Positions 6,564 through 15,019 of a DNA stretch of 16,120 nt are shown here, in pieces. Location of the stretch: assembly GCA_030639035.1 (NCBI GenBank), contig DAOWDM010000106.1:1-16120 (forward strand), given 5' to 3'. The notes below the pieces were generated by a model. The model was not told the origin of the DNA and did no database searches. It saw only the letters and a list, made by a program, of their open reading frames with translations. The DNA is from Alphaproteobacteria bacterium (GTDB taxonomy: Bacteria; Pseudomonadota; Alphaproteobacteria; DAOWDM01). The stretch's first letter is position 1, and each line of letters begins with the position of its first letter. A program made the translations under genes and the position numbers.

Positions 6564-8642
6564 ATGAGCATTGCAGATATTACAAAACGTTTTCGTGTCG
6601 GTACAAGAATCTATATTGGGTTCGGGCTGATTCTTTTAATGCTGGCAGGTCTTGCAACTACAGCTTATTTCGATTTTGAAAGTACGCTTGGTAAAATCGG
6701 TGAATATATTCGCGTAAATAAAAATGCAACTTTAATTACATCTGTTGAACGTAATGTTGTTGGGGTTAGGAGAAATGTTCTTGCTTATATTGTAAACGGA
6801 GATGAAAAAAGCCTTAAAAGAGTACATGAATTAAAAGAAGTTCTGAGTGGCGAATTAAACGAATCGATAGGCTTGATACATAATCCAGAGATGAAAAAAA
6901 GAGCAACAAAAATTCAGAGTCTTTTTGAAGAATATGCTGCAGATTTTGATACAGCAGTAAAAGAAAAGAAGAATCGTGATGCTGCTGTTAAAAAAGAAAT
7001 GAATGTTTATGGAAAACAAGCACGTGAAAACATAACAAAAATTATTCATACAGCTACAAGAGACAATGACGATGAAGCTGCTGCTATGGCAGGTCTCGTG
7101 CAGGAACGATTAATGCTTGCCCGCTTAAATTCCAACCGTTATTTATCAGACCCTTCTGATGAACGCATTAAAATAATAAAAGAATATATTGCAGAATTTA
7201 TAAAAGATTCGAAAATTCTTGAAAGACGATTGAAGAATCCAGCAAGGAAACGTCTTGCACAGGAAACTTTAAGAATTGTTCCATTGTATGAAGCTAGTTT
7301 TTTGAAAGTTGTTGATGCTACAAAAACATATGAACATCTTGTGCATAAAAAAATGGCAGATGTTGCTAGTGAAATTTCAAATGATGCAAAAGATATTAAC
7401 CATGAATATCACGATAGAATGGAAGAACTTGGCACAGCAATCATATCTGAAGTTAAGGATACAGAAGTAACGCTAGTGATTATTTCAATCATAGCCATAA
7501 TTATTGGTGTGATTTTTGCGTTCTTTATAGCTTCAAGTATAGTTCCTCATGTACAAGCTATGACAAATGCAATGGGAGATCTTGCAGAAGGCGATCTTGA
7601 AGTGGAAATTCCTGCTCGTGATAGAACTGATGAAATTGGAGATATGTCAGGTGCTGTTCAGGTGTTCAAAGACAATGCCATTGAAGTAAAACGGCTTGAG
7701 GCTGAACAAAAAGAAGCAGAAGAAAGAGAAAAACTGCGAGAAGAAGAAAACATAAAAAAAACCGAAGAAGCTAAGAAAAAAGCTGAAGAAGACCGTAAAA
7801 ATGAAATGATGGCACTTGCAGATAATTTTGAATCTAGCATCAAAGGTGTTGTTGAAGTTGTATCATCTTCTGCAACTGAAATGCAGTCTTCTGCTGAAGG
7901 TCTTTCCGCTGCTTCCGAGCAAGGGTCAAATCAGTCAGCCGCTGCTGCCGCCGCTACTGAGCAGGCTTCTGCTAATGTTGCTACTATAGCTACAGCTACG
8001 GAAGAGCTGACAACTTCAATTGGTGAAATAGCTCAACAGGTGAATTCCGCAGCCGAGATGTCAAATCAGGCAGCAACAGAAGCTGTTGGAGCTAATGAGC
8101 AAATCCAAGGGCTGTTAGAAGCCACTGGGCGTATTGGCGAAGTAATTGACCTTATTAATGATATTGCAAGCCAGACGAATCTTCTTGCTCTTAATGCTAC
8201 AATTGAAGCTGCAAGAGCTGGTGATATGGGTAAAGGCTTTGCCGTTGTTGCTAGTGAGGTGAAAAATCTTGCGAATCAAACAGCAAAAGCAACAGAAGAA
8301 ATTGCTGGGCAAATAACTGGAGTTCAAGAAGCTACAGCAGATTCTGTAAAAGCAATTGAGTCAATAACGGCTATTATTAATAGCTTAAGTGAAATAAACT
8401 CTTCTATAGCTTCAGCAATGGAAGAACAAAGTGCAGCTACACAAGAAATTTCCCGTAATGTTCAGGAAACAGCTTCTGGAACAAAAGAAATTGCCTCCAA
8501 TGTTACAGGTGTTGAACAGGCTGCTGGAGAAACAGGACGTGCTGCCGCAGAATTGTTGACAGCTGCTAGTACGCTATCAGAAGAGTCTGTTAATTTAAAC
8601 AATGATGTTGATGCTTTCATTGCAAAAATAAGGGAGAACTAA
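6564..8642 (+). CDS. Methyl-accepting chemotaxis protein (HBM-like sensor, HAMP)
   Basis: A second inner-membrane chemoreceptor, 692 residues. TM1 lies at about 17-39 and TM2 at about 302-326, enclosing an all-helical periplasmic domain of roughly 260 residues. That size and helical pattern fit a helical bimodular (HBM) sensor, a family that includes receptors for organic acids; the ligand here is not predictable. HAMP follows (about 327-380), then a highly charged Glu/Lys coiled coil (about 382-415), and a signalling domain with tip ASQTNLLALNATIEAARAGD from residue 535. No C-terminal pentapeptide is seen. The ATG at 6564 follows AAAGGAG (6551-6557). The signalling half is clearly paralogous to the receptor at 3095-4798. 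A STAS gene starts 4 bases after the stop, so the two are probably cotranscribed. Confidence 0.94.
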   Translation: MSIADITKRFRVGTRIYIGFGLILLMLAGLATTAYFDFESTLGKIGEYIRVNKNATLITSVERNVVGVRRNVLAYIVNGDEKSLKRVHELKEVLSGELNESIGLIHNPEMKKRATKIQSLFEEYAADFDTAVKEKKNRDAAVKKEMNVYGKQARENITKIIHTATRDNDDEAAAMAGLVQERLMLARLNSNRYLSDPSDERIKIIKEYIAEFIKDSKILERRLKNPARKRLAQETLRIVPLYEASFLKVVDATKTYEHLVHKKMADVASEISNDAKDINHEYHDRMEELGTAIISEVKDTEVTLVIISIIAIIIGVIFAFFIASSIVPHVQAMTNAMGDLAEGDLEVEIPARDRTDEIGDMSGAVQVFKDNAIEVKRLEAEQKEAEEREKLREEENIKKTEEAKKKAEEDRKNEMMALADNFESSIKGVVEVVSSSATEMQSSAEGLSAASEQGSNQSAAAAAATEQASANVATIATATEELTTSIGEIAQQVNSAAEMSNQAATEAVGANEQIQGLLEATGRIGEVIDLINDIASQTNLLALNATIEAARAGDMGKGFAVVASEVKNLANQTAKATEEIAGQITGVQEATADSVKAIESITAIINSLSEINSSIASAMEEQSAATQEISRNVQETASGTKEIASNVTGVEQAAGETGRAAAELLTAASTLSEESVNLNNDVDAFIAKIREN

Positions 8643-8646
8643 AAAA

Positions 8647-8958
8647 ATGGAATATAAAATAAACAAGATTCCTAATGAAAAGATAATAACGATTAATGGA
8701 AATATAACTTTCCAAGATCATAAAGACTTTTCTTCACTTGATAATGTTTTAGACGACAAAGATGTAAAAAAAGTAACTTTTGATTTAGCAAATGTAAGCT
8801 ATATAGATTCTGCTGCATTTGGAATGTTTGTGCGTTTCCATAAAATAGGTTTAAGCAAGAGCATTCGAGATATGACTATTCGAGGAGCACACGGCAATGT
8901 TCTTGATATAATGCTACTAACGAAATTTGATACACTGTTTAACCTAGAAAACACATAG
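8647..8958 (+). CDS. STAS domain protein (anti-anti-sigma factor-like)
   Basis: A single-domain cytoplasmic STAS protein of 103 residues. In SpoIIAA-type proteins this fold carries a Ser that is phosphorylated by a partner kinase, and it binds anti-sigma factors or other regulators. Here the corresponding segment is VSYIDSAAFGMFVRF with Ser55 as the candidate site. The usual Gly-rich loop after it is altered (SAAFG in place of SSGLG). It starts 4 bases after the chemoreceptor stop, and its purine-rich ribosome site (AGGGAGAA) overlaps that gene's end, so translational coupling is likely. No anti-sigma kinase or phosphatase is in the window. The role may be to connect receptor output to another regulator, but this is inference. 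A terminator follows closely. Confidence 0.85.
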   Translation: MEYKINKIPNEKIITINGNITFQDHKDFSSLDNVLDDKDVKKVTFDLANVSYIDSAAFGMFVRFHKIGLSKSIRDMTIRGAHGNVLDIMLLTKFDTLFNLENT

Positions 8959-8995
8959 TCAAGTTTCTTGCAAATAATTCAAAAAAGTAGTTTTT

Positions 8996-9028
8996 AAAAG
9001 GGCGTTTTATATAAACGTCCTTTTTTTT
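8996..9028 (+). terminator. Rho-independent terminator after STAS gene
   Basis: GGGCGTTT (9000-9007) pairs with AAACGTCC (9013-9020), with one G-U pair, over a 5-base loop, followed by eight T at 9021-9028 and preceded by AAAA. It separates the chemoreceptor/STAS unit from the secretion operon. Confidence 0.88.
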
Positions 9029-9100
9029 GTTTTTTTCTCGATAGCCCTGTTGTACAGTAATTGCCATTAAGACGAGAAAACACTTGGAGCGAACAACTGC

Positions 9101-9847
9101 ATGCAAATTGATAATGTTCTTACTACCGTTAACGGTCAAAAAATTAATGTTAGCGATGCGATAGCGTATTTAAAGTTTTCAGGAAGTTTTCGTAGTGCTA
9201 TATATGACCTTGTTAAATGTCATGTTATTGATATTAAGTGCAAAGAATTTAAAATAGAGATATCCGAAACTGAAATAACTAAAAAACAAGAAGAAAGGCG
9301 AATGATGACAGGGTTTGATAATCCTGAAACTTTCCACAACCATTTGAAAATGAACGGAATCACGTTTGATTTATGGAAAACTTTTACACTCTTTGACATA
9401 AAAAAAGATGCCTTAAAAACTAAAGTTGTTTCAGATAAAGAAATCAAAAACTATTTTAATAAACATAAAGAAAAGTTTTCCTTTGCTTGTCTTGCAAGAA
9501 TTGTTTGCAAATCTTCTAATGAAATAAAAGAAGTTCAGTCTTGCTTGAGAGAAGGGCAGGACTTTGTCAATGTAGCCAGACAATACTCTATTGACAGCAA
9601 CACACGCTACACTGGTGGATATATAGGAGAAGTCGGCAAAGGTATTTTATCCCCTGAAATTGAAAAAACAGTGTTTTCAGCAAAAGAAAATACTGTAACA
9701 AAACCTTTTCAAGAAAATTCATTCTGGACAATTTACAAAGTTTTTCATATCAACAATGGTGAACTTAACAACTCTGTCTCTTATTGGATACACGACCAGA
9801 TTTTTAATGAATGGCTGAATAATGAAGTTCATTCTGCTTCTGCATAA
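9101..9847 (+). CDS. Parvulin-like peptidylprolyl isomerase-family protein of a type I secretion operon
   Basis: A 248-residue protein with a SurA/PrsA-like helical N-terminal part (about 1-120) and a parvulin-like domain (about 124-218) recognisable from REGQDFVNVARQYSIDSNTR, then GGYIGEVGKG and LSPEIEKTVFS. Unlike SurA or PrsA it has no signal peptide, so it should be cytoplasmic. Two conserved parvulin His appear replaced: ARHIL is here LARIV (Arg133), and the C-terminal GxHIIKV is FWTIYKV (Thr210). It is probably a substrate-holding chaperone rather than an active isomerase. It begins the operon, 46 bases ahead of the HlyD-family gene, which suggests it keeps the secreted substrate unfolded or targets it. 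The ATG at 9101 follows GGAG at 9086-9089. Confidence 0.8.
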   Translation: MQIDNVLTTVNGQKINVSDAIAYLKFSGSFRSAIYDLVKCHVIDIKCKEFKIEISETEITKKQEERRMMTGFDNPETFHNHLKMNGITFDLWKTFTLFDIKKDALKTKVVSDKEIKNYFNKHKEKFSFACLARIVCKSSNEIKEVQSCLREGQDFVNVARQYSIDSNTRYTGGYIGEVGKGILSPEIEKTVFSAKENTVTKPFQENSFWTIYKVFHINNGELNNSVSYWIHDQIFNEWLNNEVHSASA

Positions 9848-9893
9848 TGTTTATATGCGGAATGTTTTTTATTTTTATAGGAGAGGTTGAATA

Positions 9894-11261
9894 GTGGCTC
9901 AACAAAAAAAAGGGGCAGTTACAACAGGAGAACTGTCAGCAGCTCAAATCAAGCACCCAATAAAGGCTGCAACACTTCTTTATCGAGCTCCAGGGTATAT
10001 TCTGCGTGGTCCTATTTATCTGATATTTATTATTGTAATGGTCAGCTTTTTTTATTCTTTTTGGGCAACAAAGAACATTATTGTTGTCGCTCCGCTTCAA
10101 CTGCAAAGAGAGTCTTCAACTATTCAGGCTGTTGGCGGCGGTATGGTGATTGACCTCTTGACCGAAGAAAACGCTTTTATCAAAGCTGGCGACCCGATTG
10201 CTGTAGTTCAAGAACAAATACGAGCTGTATCAAGCCCCGAACAGGAAGCTATCATAAGAGACATCAATGATACAGAAGACAGGCTTGAAAACAGCAAAAA
10301 AGACTATGAGTTCAAGCTTTCACAACTGGAAAAAGACCTTCACAATTTTGAAGAAACCAGAGACACAAACAAAGCAAATTTAAATGCTCAGATAAAACAG
10401 ACACAAGAACAGTTGAAAGTTGCAAAACGAGGTAAAAGAAACTATATCAGCAAGCTAAAAACCTCCAGAAAACGTTATAAAGTTAAAACTTCTCTATACA
10501 AAACACGAGACATCACAATTACTGAATATGAAAGTGCTAAACAGGAAGTTGATGACCTTGAAAAAGCTGTAAATGACTCTGAAAGTGAAATTCAGACAAT
10601 TCTGCTGACTCTTCAGACTAAAAAACAGAATAGAGAAAAACTTGACAGCCCATTTGCTAAAGAAAAACTAGTAGAGGAAATCAGGAAAACCAAAGAAAAC
10701 CGTGATAGGGACAACAAAAAATTAAAAAGCAAAATTGCTGGACTTAAAAACAAGCTGGAGAATGCAAATACTTTGGTTAGAGGTGTAACTTATGATGCTA
10801 ATTCTGCAAAGTACAGGGCAACTTTCGACGGTGTTGTTACAGATATTTACGTTAAACGTGGTGAGATTATCACAGCAGGTCAGCCTTTGGTTACGGTTGT
10901 TAAGGCTAGTGCTGCTCTTGTAGGGCAGTCATATGTAGCAAACAAGGACATAGGCAATCTAAAATTCCAGCAGCCTGTAAAAATCAAGTTTTTTGCCTAT
11001 CCTTATCAGGAATACGGTATTCAGAAGGGCAATCTTATAGATATAGCTACAAAACCTGGTGGAATAGACGGGCAGGAATCTATGTATGTAGTGAAAATTG
11101 CCTTGAAAAAAGAAACCATCAGCAAACGAGGGGGCAAAAAGAAAAACCTTGAAATTGGTCTTGAAGGTGTTGCTGAAATTAAAACTGGAGAAAAAAGACT
11201 TATAGAGCTGGTGTTCGCACCAGTATCAAAGTTCTTTCAAAACCCAGAAGATGAAGAATAA
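9894..11261 (+). CDS. HlyD-family type I secretion periplasmic adaptor
   Basis: The membrane fusion protein of a type I secretion system, bridging the inner-membrane ABC exporter to an outer-membrane TolC-like channel. The 455-residue product has a cytoplasmic N-terminus, one membrane helix at about 38-57, a first half of a lipoyl-like motif (GGGMVIDLLTEENAFIKAGD, 81-100), a long coiled coil (about 116-290), and the second lipoyl half (FDGVVTDIYVKRGEIITAG, about 308-326), then a beta-barrel region. This order is standard for HlyD/PrtE-type adaptors. The start is GTG at 9894 behind AGGAGAGG (9879-9886); the ATG at 9887 belongs to another frame. The ABC exporter begins 15 bases after its stop. 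No TolC homologue is present nearby. Confidence 0.9.
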   Translation: MAQQKKGAVTTGELSAAQIKHPIKAATLLYRAPGYILRGPIYLIFIIVMVSFFYSFWATKNIIVVAPLQLQRESSTIQAVGGGMVIDLLTEENAFIKAGDPIAVVQEQIRAVSSPEQEAIIRDINDTEDRLENSKKDYEFKLSQLEKDLHNFEETRDTNKANLNAQIKQTQEQLKVAKRGKRNYISKLKTSRKRYKVKTSLYKTRDITITEYESAKQEVDDLEKAVNDSESEIQTILLTLQTKKQNREKLDSPFAKEKLVEEIRKTKENRDRDNKKLKSKIAGLKNKLENANTLVRGVTYDANSAKYRATFDGVVTDIYVKRGEIITAGQPLVTVVKASAALVGQSYVANKDIGNLKFQQPVKIKFFAYPYQEYGIQKGNLIDIATKPGGIDGQESMYVVKIALKKETISKRGGKKKNLEIGLEGVAEIKTGEKRLIELVFAPVSKFFQNPEDEE

Positions 11262-11276
11262 ACGAGGAAACACAAT

Positions 11277-14200
11277 ATGACTAATATAGCAAAAGAAGCT
11301 GTCCAGTTTGTTCTCGACACAAATATTATGTTCAACGTTCTTCCGTCAAAGGACAAACTGAAAATCAAACCTCTTGTCGAGGTGAGGAATTTTGAAAAAG
11401 ATGACGTTATTGCTAAACAGGGAGAGCCTGTAGACGGCATGTACGTTATCTATTCAGGAAAAGTGCGTGTTAAAAAATTTAGCGAAGGTAAAATAACCTG
11501 CATTGACGTTCTTGAAGAAGAAAATTCCATAGGTGAGATGTCAATGCTGCGTAAAGTTGAGTGGCAAAATGACTTTATTGCTATTGAACCTGTCAGCATG
11601 TTTTTTATTCCTAGCGATAAAATAAGAGCAATGCTACCAAATAATCAGGCTATGGAAGAGCATTTTAAAAGCCACGTTGGCTTAATAGAAGTCAGTTACC
11701 GCATAAAGGCAATGCTCGGCAAAGCAAAATATACGCCTGAACAATTTATGGTCATCATAGGAAACTTGGGCGTAAAAAACATTCCTGAAGGCAAAGCTAT
11801 TTATGTTCAAGGCAAGTCAGACCCTAGACTTTACTATATTGAAAAAGGCATTGTAGAGCTTACCTGCAAAGCTGTTTCAGGAGAGACTATTTCTCTGGAC
11901 AAGGTGCGTCATGGTGCAATTATTGGTGAAAGTGGTGCATTATCTGAAATCAGCAAGGAAGGCTTGCAGCAGCATACTGCAAAGGCTTTGTCCGATTCTA
12001 CAGTTCTTGTTATCAAGCAGGAAGCTGTAAAACAAATTTTAGAAATAAACCCTGAAATACATGAGCGTTTGCGTGAACGTGTTGTAGAGCTGCAGCAGTA
12101 TGAAGAAGAAGAACTGAATATTCGCAAACGTTCTGAAGGTCTTGACCTTAGAATTAAACTAGCTGAAGGTTTGACTGAAGAAGATTTTAAACAGCTTGAA
12201 AAGAAAGAAGAAGTTTCCAAATATCCAATTATCAGGCAAAGCCGAGAGGAAGAAACAGCCGTTGCCTGTTTGACAATGGTTTGCAATGCTTACGATAAAA
12301 ACTTTTCCCTTGGTCAAATAAAAGAACTAACTGCCCTTGAAGGCAAAATGATAACGCCAGATAACTTGATAAAGGCTGCCGAGGTTATCGGCTTTAGAGC
12401 TAAGGCGTACTCTCTTGATTATGAAGCAATGAAAGACTTGCAGCTTCCTGCAATTATAAGCTGGGAAGGCTATCATTATGTAGTTGTTTACAAAGTTACA
12501 GATAAAGGCGTGCAGATTGCCGACCCTGACAAAGGTGTTAAATTCATCAAGAAGAAAGATTTTCTTCCCTCATGGTCTGCTGCTAAAATCGCTGGTGTAG
12601 CAGAAACTAATCCTGAACACGGAATGTTCATTGCTTTTGAACCTACACAGGCTTTTGAGCAGAAAGAGCCTCCGAAAAATCCGTATATGCACTTTATCAA
12701 CTATATTCTTCCTCATAAGAAATTTTTTGCAGAAGCTATTCTTGCGGCTCTTATTATCAATATTTTAGGACTGGCATCACCGCTGTTTATTCAAACTATT
12801 GTGGACACGGTCGTTGTGCATCACGATGTAAGTCTGCTGAATATGATGCTGTCAGGAATGGTTTTAGTATCGGTCTTCAGCACCTTGACATCTATTTCTC
12901 AGAGTCTGCTTTTAGCTCATACAACAGCTAGAATAGACATGCGTTTAATGAGTGAATTCTATCGTCATATATTAAGCCTGCCGATGGACTTTTTTATGAC
13001 AAGAAACAAAGGTGAGATTCTTGCTCGTTTTGGTGAAAACCAGAAAATCCGTGCCATTATAGCAGGCTCTTCAATTACCGTTCTTTTGAATCTGCTTATG
13101 ATTACCATCTATTTTATGATGATGTTCGCATATAACACCAAGCTTACGCTGGTTGTTATATTCTTTATTCCGATTTATATCGGTATTGTAACTTTTTTCA
13201 CTCCAAAAATTAAGAAAATCGCTCAGGAAATCTTTTTAACAGGTACGCAGTCGCAGTCTTTTCTTATTGAGTCCTTAAATGGTATTGAAACAATAAAAGC
13301 AACGGCTAATGAATATTTTGCACGAGCCAGATGGGAAGAAACTTTCTCTAAAAATGTAAACCGCTCATTTAAGCAACAAAAACTTATTCTTACTTCACAA
13401 AGTTTGTTCGGATTCGCATCTTTAGGCTCAACTATTGTTGTCTTGTGGATAGGTGCTAACGAGGTTATGGCTGGCTCTTTGACCATTGGTGAGTTAATGG
13501 GCTTTAACATGCTGATGGGGCTTGTTACAGGACCTGTTTTGCAAATGGTGGATTTATGGAATCAGCTTCAAGAAGTACGTATTGCGGTCGACCGTGTAGG
13601 GGACGTTTTAATTGTAGAACCTGAACAGCAAGCAGTTTCTGACCCTGAAAATATACCTGTTAGAATTCGCTCAATGAAGGGGCGTATTGAATTTACAGAT
13701 GTGAATTTCAGCTATACTACAGATGATAAAACCAAGTATGTCATGCGTGAGTTTAACCTAACGATTGAACCTGGGGAGCATATTGCATTCGTTGGACCGT
13801 CAGGCTGTGGTAAAAGCACTATTGCCAAGACAATTCTAGGCTTTAACCGTCCAAATTCAGGCATAGTCCATATTGACGGCAGAAACCTGAACGAAATGGA
13901 TATTTATTCACTACGTCGAAATATTGGCGTTGTGCTTCAGGACAGCTTTATTATTTCAGGCAGTGTTGCTGAAAACATCGCATTGGGAGACCCATCTCCT
14001 GACATGCAGCTTGTGAAAGAAGCCTCTCACCTTGCTGGAGCAGATGAGTTTATTATCAATTATCCGCTTGGATACCAGACTTTAATAGGTGAAAAAGGAA
14101 TGGGAATTTCAGGCGGTCAACGACAGCGTATTTGTATTGCTCGTGCTTTGTATCACAAGCCGAAAATTATGATATTTGACGAGGCTACGAGTGCGTTGGA

Positions 14201-14456
14201 CAATGAATCTGAACTGCGTATAACTGAACAGCTTAAACTCGTTATGCGAAACCGAACATCAATTACCATTGCCCACCGTTTAAGCACTATCATGGATCTT
14301 GACAGGATTTGCTATATTGATGACGGACAAGTTCAGGAAGAGGGAACTCATAAACAGCTCATCGACCCTGAATATATTAAAAACATGGGCTTTAAGGGGC
14401 ATTACTACAATCTGGCAAAGACACAATTTGATTTGCCCGAGCTTGATTTGTCTTGA
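11277..14456 (+). CDS. Type I secretion ABC exporter with tandem cNMP-binding-like and degenerate C39 domains
   Basis: An inner-membrane ATP-driven exporter of 1059 residues, far longer than the ~700 of HlyB-like proteins because of its N-terminal extension. Order: cNMP-binding-like domain 1 (about 18-135, with G86-E87), domain 2 (about 160-285, with G217-E218), a charged linker, a C39 peptidase-like domain (about 315-440), six membrane helices (about 482-780) and the ATPase. The ATPase looks intact: Walker A GPSGCGKST (840-848), signature SGGQ (945-948), Walker B with D968-E969, and H1000. In the C39 domain the Gln321, His400 and Asp416 positions are kept, but the nucleophile Cys is Thr327 (EEETAVAC in place of ETDCGAAC), so leader cleavage is unlikely. 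Both cNMP pockets lack the phosphate-binding Arg (Gln231 in domain 2). The start follows GAGGAA. Confidence 0.93.
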   Translation: MTNIAKEAVQFVLDTNIMFNVLPSKDKLKIKPLVEVRNFEKDDVIAKQGEPVDGMYVIYSGKVRVKKFSEGKITCIDVLEEENSIGEMSMLRKVEWQNDFIAIEPVSMFFIPSDKIRAMLPNNQAMEEHFKSHVGLIEVSYRIKAMLGKAKYTPEQFMVIIGNLGVKNIPEGKAIYVQGKSDPRLYYIEKGIVELTCKAVSGETISLDKVRHGAIIGESGALSEISKEGLQQHTAKALSDSTVLVIKQEAVKQILEINPEIHERLRERVVELQQYEEEELNIRKRSEGLDLRIKLAEGLTEEDFKQLEKKEEVSKYPIIRQSREEETAVACLTMVCNAYDKNFSLGQIKELTALEGKMITPDNLIKAAEVIGFRAKAYSLDYEAMKDLQLPAIISWEGYHYVVVYKVTDKGVQIADPDKGVKFIKKKDFLPSWSAAKIAGVAETNPEHGMFIAFEPTQAFEQKEPPKNPYMHFINYILPHKKFFAEAILAALIINILGLASPLFIQTIVDTVVVHHDVSLLNMMLSGMVLVSVFSTLTSISQSLLLAHTTARIDMRLMSEFYRHILSLPMDFFMTRNKGEILARFGENQKIRAIIAGSSITVLLNLLMITIYFMMMFAYNTKLTLVVIFFIPIYIGIVTFFTPKIKKIAQEIFLTGTQSQSFLIESLNGIETIKATANEYFARARWEETFSKNVNRSFKQQKLILTSQSLFGFASLGSTIVVLWIGANEVMAGSLTIGELMGFNMLMGLVTGPVLQMVDLWNQLQEVRIAVDRVGDVLIVEPEQQAVSDPENIPVRIRSMKGRIEFTDVNFSYTTDDKTKYVMREFNLTIEPGEHIAFVGPSGCGKSTIAKTILGFNRPNSGIVHIDGRNLNEMDIYSLRRNIGVVLQDSFIISGSVAENIALGDPSPDMQLVKEASHLAGADEFIINYPLGYQTLIGEKGMGISGGQRQRICIARALYHKPKIMIFDEATSALDNESELRITEQLKLVMRNRTSITIAHRLSTIMDLDRICYIDDGQVQEEGTHKQLIDPEYIKNMGFKGHYYNLAKTQFDLPELDLS

Positions 14457-14516
14457 TTTAAAATCTATATATAATTCAGATTAATAATAATTGTTTTTTT
14501 AAAGGCATTTAAATAC

Positions 14517-15011
14517 ATGAACAAACTTTTTTTTGCATCTTTGTTTGCTTTTATCCTGTTTTCACAATCGGCAGTGGCTTCTCCTAAAATGAGCGGTTTG
14601 CCTTTGCCTCGGTTTGTTTCTCTGCGGTCAGATTTAGTTAATATGCGAACAGGTCCTGGGGTGCGATATCCAATAGAATGGATTTATCTTAAACGAGACA
14701 TGCCAATAGAAATAATAGCCGAGTTTGATAACTGGCGGAAAGTTCGTGATTGGGAAGGTTCAGAAGGTTGGATTCATCAAACAATGCTTTCAGGTCAGCG
14801 TACTATAAGAATCTCAGGTATAAAAAGAACTTTGCGTAATAAAGAATCCAAAGATGCTTCTGCTGTAGCTCATATTGAGTCTGGAGTTATTGGAAAACTC
14901 CAGAAATGTCCGAAACGGTCAGAATATTGCTATGTTGAAATAAATAGATACAAAGGTTGGCTAAAACGCGGCGAGTTTTGGGGAATTTATGCTGGTGAGC
15001 ATTTGGAGTAA
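14517..15011 (+). CDS. Exported SH3-like domain protein
   Basis: A 164-residue exported protein. A signal peptide covers about residues 1-21 (ending AVA before Ser22). Two SH3-like stretches follow: one from about 33 to 93 with the typical VNMRTGPGVRYPIEWIY start and WEGSEGWIHQTML end, and a weaker one from about 110 to 155 ending YKGWLKRGEFWGIY. Bacterial SH3 domains of this kind often bind cell wall or act in envelope complexes; the exact role of this family, common in alphaproteobacteria, is not known to me. The sequence has two Cys in the second half (KCPKRSEYC). It starts 60 bases after the ABC exporter stop with AAAGG at 14501-14505 and no convincing terminator between, so it may be read through from the secretion operon, though this is not proof of a shared function. 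Confidence 0.82.
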   Translation: MNKLFFASLFAFILFSQSAVASPKMSGLPLPRFVSLRSDLVNMRTGPGVRYPIEWIYLKRDMPIEIIAEFDNWRKVRDWEGSEGWIHQTMLSGQRTIRISGIKRTLRNKESKDASAVAHIESGVIGKLQKCPKRSEYCYVEINRYKGWLKRGEFWGIYAGEHLE

Positions 15012-15019
15012 TAAAAAAG

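Noticed and set aside
6443..6679. 78-residue frame across the start of the HBM-like chemoreceptor
   Set aside because: It has no ribosome site and no recognisable domain, and overlaps the receptor start, which has a clear AAAGGAG.
9887..10153. 88-residue plus-strand frame starting at ATG 9887
   Set aside because: It overlaps the HlyD-family gene in another frame and shows low-complexity Ser/Tyr/Cys content. The GTG at 9894 with its strong ribosome site starts the real gene.
14299..14484. Small peptide substrate of the exporter at the 3' end of its gene
   Set aside because: This 61-residue frame is an overlapping shadow of the ABC gene with no leader-like double Gly and no ribosome site. I found no credible small substrate gene in the window.
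14457..14516. Terminator between the ABC exporter and the SH3-like gene
   Set aside because: AATCT/AGATT can pair only over 5 bases with an 11-base loop, and the T run lies some 10 bases later; too weak to call.
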